Origin: Spirogloea muscicola
Taxonomy: Eukaryota; Streptophyta; Zygnematophyceae; Spirogloeales; Spirogloeaceae
Assembly: GCA_009602725.1 (NCBI GenBank)
Contig: WELB01000158.1
Span: forward strand, 115,993 to 179,992
Length of the DNA: 64,000 nucleotides
Direction of reading: 5' to 3'
Numbering within the stretch: the first letter of the stretch is position 1; each line of letters begins with the position of its first letter. Under the pieces are notes generated by a model. It worked only from the letters and a program-made list of their open reading frames with translations, did not search any database and had not been told where the DNA came from. The position numbers were made by a program, and so were the translations under genes. Positions 56,922-64,000 of the stretch are shown piece after piece.

Positions 56922-58947
56922 ATGGCGCCGCGCCCGGCGGCGCCGGAGCCGCCGGACCCCGTGCTGGTCGAGGCTCCGCTGCCCCTGCCGCCGCCTCCGC
57001 CGCCCCGGCGGCGCCGACGAGGGCCTGAGGGCGGCCGCCGCGGCGCTCGTCGTCTTCGGCTTCGACGGCAAGCGGCTGGGCGCCCACGCGCGGCGCCTCA
57101 TCCGCCTCGGTGCGTGCAGCCCACAACCCCAAAACCCATAAACCAAAACCCTCAGTCCCTCACCCAGAGCCCTCCTTCGTCTCCGGCTCGCCGCGTCCAA
57201 GCTTGCGGCTTCGGCCGCCACCGCCGTGACGGCAGCCGCAGTGGCGGCGCAGCGGTTTCACGACCTCCGCACCGCACCTTGGGCTGGTAGACATGGTAGT
57301 ATGGGGTTCTGTTGACTTCCCCACTGCGCCTCCCCGCCGCCCAAGGCCGGGGCGTAGGCGGACGCCGGCTTGGTGTTGGAGCTGCACCTCCTAAACCCAA
57401 ACCCTTAAACCCCATTTCCCACCACCGCCATCCCACAATTGGCGCCTGCGCCAGCCGGAGGTGGTGTGCCACTGGCGTGGCTGCCAGCGCCGTAGACGGC
57501 GCGGGGCCTGTCGGCAGCACTGACCCGCCTGCTCCTCTCCCGTGCGACGCGCTGTGGCAGGCGCCGGCGGCGCCATCCTCTTCTCACGCAACTTCGACAG
57601 CCCGAAGCAGGTCTGCGCTGCAGTCTCCGGCACCGCCACTGCACCCTTCTCAGACCCGCTTGGAGGCCGAGCCAGCCGCCAAGCCACGCATCTTCACTCA
57701 ACGCAGAGCCGTGCAGGCCGGGGACGCCTTGCAATCCTTGTCGAACTCGGGCTCGCTCGCCTGACCTCCCTGGCGCTTCGCATGACTCTGGGGCAGCAGC
57801 ACCATCGCCAGCGAAACGTTCTCAGCTGCTGCTAGGCTCTGGGCACGGCCCACCAGCGCCAGTTCATGTCTGGATGCACTAGGCACTTCAGGCGACATGG
57901 CAACACACTGACGGGCTCCACCTCGTCCTGCCGTTCATGGTGCAGGTCGCGCAGCTCTGCACGGACCTGAAGCGGGAGGCGGCGCCGCGGCCGTTCCTGA
58001 TCGCTGTGGACCAGGAGGGCGGCCCTGTATCGCGGCTGGGGCCACCTTTCACGCCGGTGCCCGCGGCACGCGTCCTCGGGTCCCTGCACGGCGCTGCCGC
58101 TGACGCTGCCGCCTCCGCTGGCACAGTACTCGGCCGGGAGCTCCGTGCTGTCAATATCGACATGGACTTTGCGCCTGTTGTGGACGTGGACAGCAACCCG
58201 GCAAACCCTGTCATTGGGCGGCGGTCTTTCGGCCCGCTGCCGGACGTGGTCGCCGAGATGGGCTACCGCTTTGTGCGCGCTTTGCAGCGTGAGGGCGTCG
58301 CCGCGTGCGCCAAGCACTTCCCAGGGCATGGTGACACGTCGCTGGACAGCCACCTGGAGCTGCCAGCGCTCCGTCATGACCTTGCCCGGCTGCAGGCCGT
58401 CGAGCTGCGGCCATTTGCCAAGGCCGTGGAGGCCGATGTGGCAGCGGTCATGGTCGCGCACATCGTTGTGGCGGCGTTGGACAACGGTGGCGAGGACACG
58501 GGCAAGCCAGCATCGCTCAGCGCTTGCGCCCTGCAGCATCTGCGCGGCCCCTTGCGCTTTGAGGGTGTGGCGATCAGCGATTGCCTTGAGATGGGTGCCA
58601 TCGCCAAGCACTACAGTGTGCCAGAGGCTGCTGTGCAGGCGCTGGCTGCTGGCATGGACATGGTCCTGGTGTGTCACACGGAAAGCCGCCAGGTCGGCGT
58701 GATTGACGCCATTTTCAGTGCCGTGGCAGCGGGTCGCGTGTCGCCAGCACGGCTGCGTGAGGCTGGCGCCCGGGCACGCCAGCTTGCGCAGACATATGTG
58801 CGCATGGCACCTCCGCAGGCTGACACGTTTGAGGAGAGTTTTAGCACAGCCCAATTACAGCTCATTGGTTGCAGCGAGCACCATGCCATTGTCGCCGACA
58901 TTCTCCGCCATGCAGCCACTGCGACCTCATCAAGTGGGCAGCTCTGA
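56922..58947 (+). CDS. GH3 beta-N-acetylhexosaminidase, NagZ-like
   Basis: Glycoside hydrolase family 3 enzyme that removes terminal beta-linked N-acetylglucosamine. Exons 56922-57109, 57561-57610 and 57946-58947 give about 413 aa. Motifs are ALVVFGFDGKRL, GGAILFSRNFDSPKQ, FLIAVDQEGGPVSRLGPPFT, DFAPVVDVDSNPANPVIGRR, the NagZ signature KHFPGHGDTSLDSHLELP with its His general acid/base, VMVAHIVV, and the nucleophile block AISDCLEMGA. It is a single-domain protein, as in bacterial NagZ. No signal peptide is evident; the N-terminus is Pro/Ala-rich. In exon 1 a CCCC run (57003-57006) throws the conserved frame off by one relative to the only nearby ATG. Reading CCC aligns a Pro-rich leader with GGADEGLRAAAA. 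Intron 1 contains two telomere-like tracts. Confidence 0.88.
57125..57412. repeat. CCCTAAA-like tracts in the NagZ-like intron 1
   Basis: Two patches of degenerate reverse telomere repeat: CCCAAAACCCATAAACCAAA at about 57128-57152 and CTAAACCCAAACCCTTAAAC at 57391-57410. Confidence 0.55.
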
Positions 58948-58958
58948 GAGTGCCGCAA

Positions 58959-59134
58959 GTCACACTTAAGTCACTGTAAGCATTTGATATATACATCATA
59001 TAGGCCCTAGTGCTGGCTTCTCCTGATTGAAGTTGATGTCAAGTAGCAATGTGCACTGCAGACACTCTTACTATCTGTGCTGTGGTCTATTAGACTTGGC
59101 ATATTTCAAATGCTTGCAGTGACTTAAGTGTGAC
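58959..59134. repeat. 176-bp foldback element in the NagZ-like 3' UTR
   Basis: GTCACACTTAAGTCACTGTA at 58959 continues to TTGA and is the reverse complement of TCAAATGCTTGCAGTGACTT at 59106-59134. The arms are about 29 bp with one mismatch and flank a ~117-bp loop. It starts 12 bases after the stop codon, so it should be transcribed. No clear target-site duplication is visible. Confidence 0.75.
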
Positions 59135-59996
59135 CTGAAATAAACTCCTTGGTAAGTCTCCTTATACTCCTTTGTCTGAATCACTATGCTGCTCCATTGC
59201 ATCTGTTGGGCTTGTTTCACGTTCTTGCAGAGTGTCTGCATGAGGATTTCTCTTGACGGCCTCACATGTAATGGACATTCTCGGAGATTTCTTTTGATTG
59301 CAGCTGGCGATACATTCAGCAATTGATAGCAAAGTACCTCTTACGTTGCTGTGGGCAGTGGGACATGGAGTGCACTTTCTGTTCAATTTACCGTTATGAC
59401 TCTGGCATGCACAGTGGATGCATTCAAAGCTGGTTGTGATTCAGATAATGTATCACATATGCCCTTACCACAGTAAATGAGCAGAGCACCAGAACCACAA
59501 GAACCATTTGCAATAATAAATGATCAATGATACAGCATGCCAGCATGCACCTGTCACATGTGGAGGTGACAATAGCTAAAGTGAACATGTGAATGTGCGA
59601 CTTATGCATGCTGTGTGTGTCGGTTGGCAAAGAATGGCTGGCTAAGCGCTATCTGCACAAAAGCTTGATGCTGACAGATGCTAGGCAAGATGACATCATC
59701 GGGGTGAAAACTCTGGTAGCAAGCGCCTTGCTTTTGCTAATAGCCTGGCCGGAAGTGTCCTTTCCTGACACGTTAAAGAGGTCAAATCACCCACGTCATT
59801 CCCGGCAGTCATCAAAAGGCATCCATCTTTCAGTGGAAGAGGTTACTTATGTAATTCTTGATGACTAGTTATGACCTCAGCATACCAAGATACAAGCCCG
59901 GTTCATGCTACTTGTTTCATGCTACTTGGTCCAGCTACTTCACATATATTTGCTTATGCAATCTAATCTGAAGGCAGAATGCTCACCGGGTCGCGA

Positions 59997-62900
59997 GCTC
60001 TCACTTCTTTGAGGTATGAGATGCTATTCTCCACTTCCGACCTTACCAATTCTGCAGTACCAGATCGAGCATCAGTCCCATGCATTAAAATCTATCTGAG
60101 TCTCACACACAACTGCACGAGAGCATAACATAACACTTCCAAAATAGGCATATCCTGCCAGTTGCACACTGTGTGCTTGTTGCTTACGGTAAAGATCAGC
60201 GCACTGCAGCCATTCCAGGTCCCAGTAAAGTCAACCACAAGAGGGACAAAATCAGCGTAAACTTTAGCAACTCAGCACCAGTATGATAGCGTCAAGTTGC
60301 GAACAATTTAAAATAGCCAACAACCTAGATACCACCACAGACAATCAACCAAAGTAGTACCTCCTTTGCATCATTGAGATTGCAGCAATATTGAGCGGTG
60401 TCCACTGGCTTTGCAAAGTGAAAATACATCCGCTCAATTGTAGGCAATGGTATTGGGCTACAAACAGAAAAAGTGAACCGAAGGTCACGAGCTATGCTGC
60501 TTATGTGGAGATGTATTTCACTGCAACTAGATAGTGATGCAACATAGTGCAGGTAGCAGTGCAAGTACGTTAAGAAGGCAGACCTGGGAATGCTGGTGCC
60601 AGGAAATGCTGCAATGGGGTACACAGCTTCCTCGGCATCAAGCTTAAACCTCCTCATGATGTTCCTGATAAGTGGACCAGCTGGGGACTCCAGGATGTCA
60701 TCTGTATCAATGAGCAGCTTGTACCTGGCAACAGATTACGGCAAGCAGACTCAGAAGGGCACACTAACTCATCACCTCTTTCTTTCAAGTTTGACTGTGT
60801 CGCACAAATTGTGCTGCTGCCATGTGCCCTGCGTGTTCAGCTGCTTCTTTACACAAACGCTGCTTGACCTCTCAAGAATAAGCAATGCTTATCCACGTGA
60901 TACCAAAGTCACAACCTGACCGCACACTGTGTTGCACATGCACCCGATGCAAGGGCAGACATGCAATGCCTATGCCTACGGCAGAAGACTGGCACTGGTA
61001 CTAAAACTTGCACCAGGAGTGTCTGATGTTGGAGCTTACGCATCATCAGCCCCAAGAGCTCCAAATGGCACTATAATAGCTCCAAACCTACTGGCCATTC
61101 GCACAAAGTCCACCTTTTCCTTCCACATTAACTTATACTCCTCCCCCTATTATGAACAGAGGATATGCAAGTAAGACTAACAGGCACATTGTCAATTGTA
61201 AATATGACCTATCAAGGAAGTTTCAAGTCACATATGACTATACACATGATCTTCAATCCCACCCAAAAACACCTTCATGCCTGGGACCTTACTTTACGCT
61301 TGGAAACCTCCCTGCCACCACCAGGGAAAAGCAACACGTCCTCCCCTTCCTGCTCGCAACACTCATGCAACAATTATTCTTGTGAGCTATTGGTTTGCAG
61401 GGAGTAGGATGGGGTACATCTCCTCAACAAAGCTATTTCTTGTCAGAGATTCTTGACAAGTCAAGCTGGCACGTGACATAAGGACCATCTTCAGTAGTGA
61501 AGTACTTTGAGGAGCTTGTATGCTGCTCGTGGTGTAGCTTTCACGTTACCATACCTGCACCACCAGTCATGCCAGTCAGCCTTTTGGAGGTCGAATAGGG
61601 TATCAAGCATAAAGTTGCCCTCAGAACAAGATAGCAACAGTGCAAGAACAACACCCAAAGGACAACAAGGATAAAGGAAGCACGATTTGTCAAGACCTCT
61701 CCAACAAAGTGGATGCACCACTCAGCCAGTGTCCTGGGTGAGCCAGGCCGCGACATCGGAAGCCCCTCAAGTACAGCTGTATAAAGCATGCAAGAGTTGC
61801 ATGTGCTGCATTTAGTACCCTGCCAATACATGCGGTTCTACCGCATGTATTTGTTTGCATGGACAGGTAGATTTTGTAAACATGGAATCATGTCTAAAAG
61901 CAGTGTCTGGCAACTCTAGCTGTCAGGCTGACTTGGTAAGAGCTGTATGCTCTTAAAGTCCAACGTCCAGTAATTTTCCATCCAGTGGTTTTGGCATGGA
62001 ACATGCAGAAATGTGATTCTAGATCAGTACCCATAAACACCACAATCGTAGTAGCGCGTACAACATGTCATTGAGGACTAGCACCACACCTCATAGACCA
62101 GTGTAGGAGAGTCATATAGGCCAAACAGGGTATGATTGCCAACAAATAGGACAGGCCTCCTCGGCTGGTCAAACACATAATAAAGGGCTCAGTCAAGCCT
62201 TGCTTTGAAGAGGAAGTCAGCTCTTACTTGCAGCGAATACAACAAAATAGCAAGAGCAACTTACAATATTTGCATGCACAGTATTGTACAGAGGCAACAA
62301 CTTTCAATGCACATAGACCTAACAACTGGATAGAAGAGTTGGATTGAAGACATGCTCACACAAACATATGAATGGAAAACAGAGGTGTCTAACCTGTGCA
62401 TTCGGATTTGGCAAATTCTCCTCACCACTCACTAATGGAGAAGTGAGTACCTGCATCAATAAAATAGAGCGTGCAAATTAGATAGATAGTCTTTGTGGCT
62501 TCAAGCTCTTGCAATCAGGCTATGCATATTGGGCAACATTGTATTACCAAGAACAAGCAGTGAGAATATGAACACCAGTGAGAACACGAACACACTCTCC
62601 AAGGTTCATGATCGTACCCTCCACGGTTCCAGTATCCTTCCCATCTCATCCATAGTCTCATCAGCCACAGCTTCCTTCTTGCGCAGCATTTTCTGCTCTG
62701 CTTTGACCAATTGCACAGTTGAAGCAGTACTATTGCTGCTGGATGCCTCAGCATTGCCACCCTCCTCTGGAGCAGATTTTGGAACCTCAAATCCATTTTG
62801 CTTCATGATGTTTGCAATGTCGATATCATCCTCCAAAAGAGCAGTGTGCCCACTGCACCATGCAGCCGTTTAGTCATATTGCAACTGGTCCTGGTCGAAT

Positions 62901-64000
62901 GCTCCATTACATACCCGTGTAGAGCCAGCTGACTTGTTACTTGCATGCATGGCTTGCACCTGCTGCTGAAATGACAATCTTTCCAATCAAAGCAACTCCA
63001 TCATGTCAATGTTGTGTAGTGATATATAGTATACTCTAAACCTTGGGTCAAGGAGTAATCTGCTGATTGAGTTCATCTGATCCTGGGACTGACTCAGTGT
63101 GATCCTGGGACTGACTCAGTGTGCATAAACTAATTTAGTACCTTTCAGGGAGCAGATAGCGTCTGGCACTTCCAAGGAGCTTCTGAAGGCGAGCTCCTTC
63201 TGCCATTGAAGGAAGCACACGATCTTTGCAGCTGGCTATCTGCAAAAAAGCAAAAGCAACATCATTTGTTATTTGCAGGTCAAGATAGTCTAACAAATCA
63301 ACAAGCATCCAATTTGGAGCAGGTCACCTTTGTGAGTGCAAGCCAGACCACTTTACAATTCAGCAGCCAGCTAGTATAAAGGGGTAAGAGTGAGGAGGTA
63401 GCCTTGACCATTGATAAGGCTTAAAGTTTAGCAAACAATCACATAGAGCCCATGACCCCTTTGTGCCTGCATAAGAGAGCTATCTATGTCAGCTATCAGC
63501 ACATCAACTTTGTATTGGTGGTGTGGTGAGGCTCACAAGAAGAGTTGGTGTTTTGATCTCTGCCAAATCCCGCTCTTCCAGCCCAGCCTCGTCATTGAGC
63601 ATGGCCAGTCTCCAAGCTGCACAAGCGGACGGAACAAAGTCGACGGGCGAGAGTAGATCTTTGTTGGATGTCCTTGACACTCTATTCCGCTTCACCATCA
63701 GTGGCAGTAAGACGTCCTGCGCATCTACTCCAAAGTTGTGATGTCAACACACATCTTTGTGCTGGACAACCGACCTGCCCGGTGCTCCTGAAAACTATCA
63801 GCACGTGACAGGCGACCCTGCAAGTATCTGCTTCCAGTCGAAGGAGCTACAACAATTGAGCCACAACAAAGGACTAATACTTGTTGCAAGCTGCTTCATC
63901 AGGCCAATGTGCATGATGCTCAAGGAATAGCTTACATGCAAGGGTCAAGAGTCATATTATTGGGCATGTACCTGGGCTGTCCCATAGAGGACGTCAGGGA
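59997..64000 (-). CDS. Phytyl-ester-synthase/DGAT-like esterase-acyltransferase (partial)
   Basis: Plant-type two-domain plastid enzyme (PES1/PES2 family) that moves acyl groups onto phytol or diacylglycerol. The gene enters from the right edge. Recognised exons (minus) are 63972-64000, 63537-63716, 63142-63239, 62618-62852, 62394-62450, 62090-62164, about 61713-61776, 61506-61619, 61293-61361, 61040-61146, 60584-60724, 60361-60457 and 59997-60051. The alpha/beta-hydrolase part has EIKTPTLLIASCKDRVLPS and ESGHTALLEDD. The LPLAT-like acyltransferase part has RRPVLFVGNHTLFGLYDSP, LRGFRCRGLAHPGHW, YGNVKATPRAAYKLLK, VLLFPGGGREVSKRKGEEY, RMASRFGAIIVPFGALGADD and MYFHFAKPVDT, ending SEVENSISYLKEVRARDP. 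One donor near 61713, a small exon near 60.1-60.35 kb and the final codons are unresolved. A perfect 22-bp tandem duplication (63079-63122) lies in an intron. Confidence 0.85.
63079..63122. repeat. Perfect 22-bp tandem duplication in an intron
   Basis: GATCCTGGGACTGACTCAGT plus GT is repeated exactly, at 63079-63100 and 63101-63122, within an intron of the PES-like gene. Confidence 0.9.

Noticed and set aside
1-64000. CRISPR array, bacterial operon or prophage
   Set aside because: Gene structure, splice sites and families are all nuclear eukaryotic; no direct-repeat/spacer pattern is present.
1-64000. LTR retrotransposon or Polinton
   Set aside because: No gag, integrase, capsid or long terminal repeats seen; the only RT belongs to a non-LTR LINE.

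Overview
The window is nuclear DNA of a green alga, probably a core chlorophyte of the trebouxiophyte type (inferred; genus not determined). The evidence is intron-dense genes with GT-AG introns of about 80-450 bp, plant-like gene content (COPII, AP-4, TGD5-like, trichome-birefringence-like, PPR, HCF101, phytyl-ester-synthase-like and plant-type quinone reductase genes), and degenerate TTTAGGG-type tracts. I rebuilt gene structures by joining conserved protein blocks across introns whose phases agree. Exon ends are therefore well supported inside conserved regions and weak at some N-termini.

Left third (1-25 kb): a plastid-type rubredoxin (+); a long-N-terminus SEC23 (-); a peroxisomal enoyl-CoA hydratase ending in SKL (+); a TGD5-like glycine-rich envelope protein (-) divergent from the AP-4 epsilon adaptin (+); a Derlin-2-like ERAD channel (-); and the first of two tandem cytochrome b561-domain genes (-). 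Middle (25-45 kb): LINE debris between the two b561 paralogs; a dense array of short hairpin modules; an STK19 homolog (-) divergent from a three-RRM hnRNP-Q-like protein (+); a trichome-birefringence-like O-acetyltransferase (+); and a PPR protein (-). Right third (45-64 kb): HCF101 (+), which lacks both ends; a single N followed by about 1.1 kb of very GC-rich DNA; a cystinosin (+) lacking its N-terminus; an FQR1-type quinone reductase (-); a pile of head-to-tail, 5'-truncated LINE copies holding a lone 5S rRNA gene; a NagZ-like GH3 hexosaminidase (+); and a phytyl-ester-synthase/DGAT-like gene (-) running off the right edge.

The genes are ordinary housekeeping functions with no operon logic. 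Several belong to membrane traffic and ER quality control (SEC23, AP-4 epsilon, Derlin), plastid Fe-S and lipid work (rubredoxin, HCF101, TGD5-like, PES-like), and vacuole or peroxisome functions (cystinosin, enoyl-CoA hydratase). The most distinctive non-genic signal is a family of at least 20 short hairpin modules. They share the 3' tails of a restriction-endonuclease-like LINE family but also occur alone and in clusters. Three probable single-base coding indels, one N, and three genes cut short near 45-48 kb indicate draft-quality sequence or a misjoin there.
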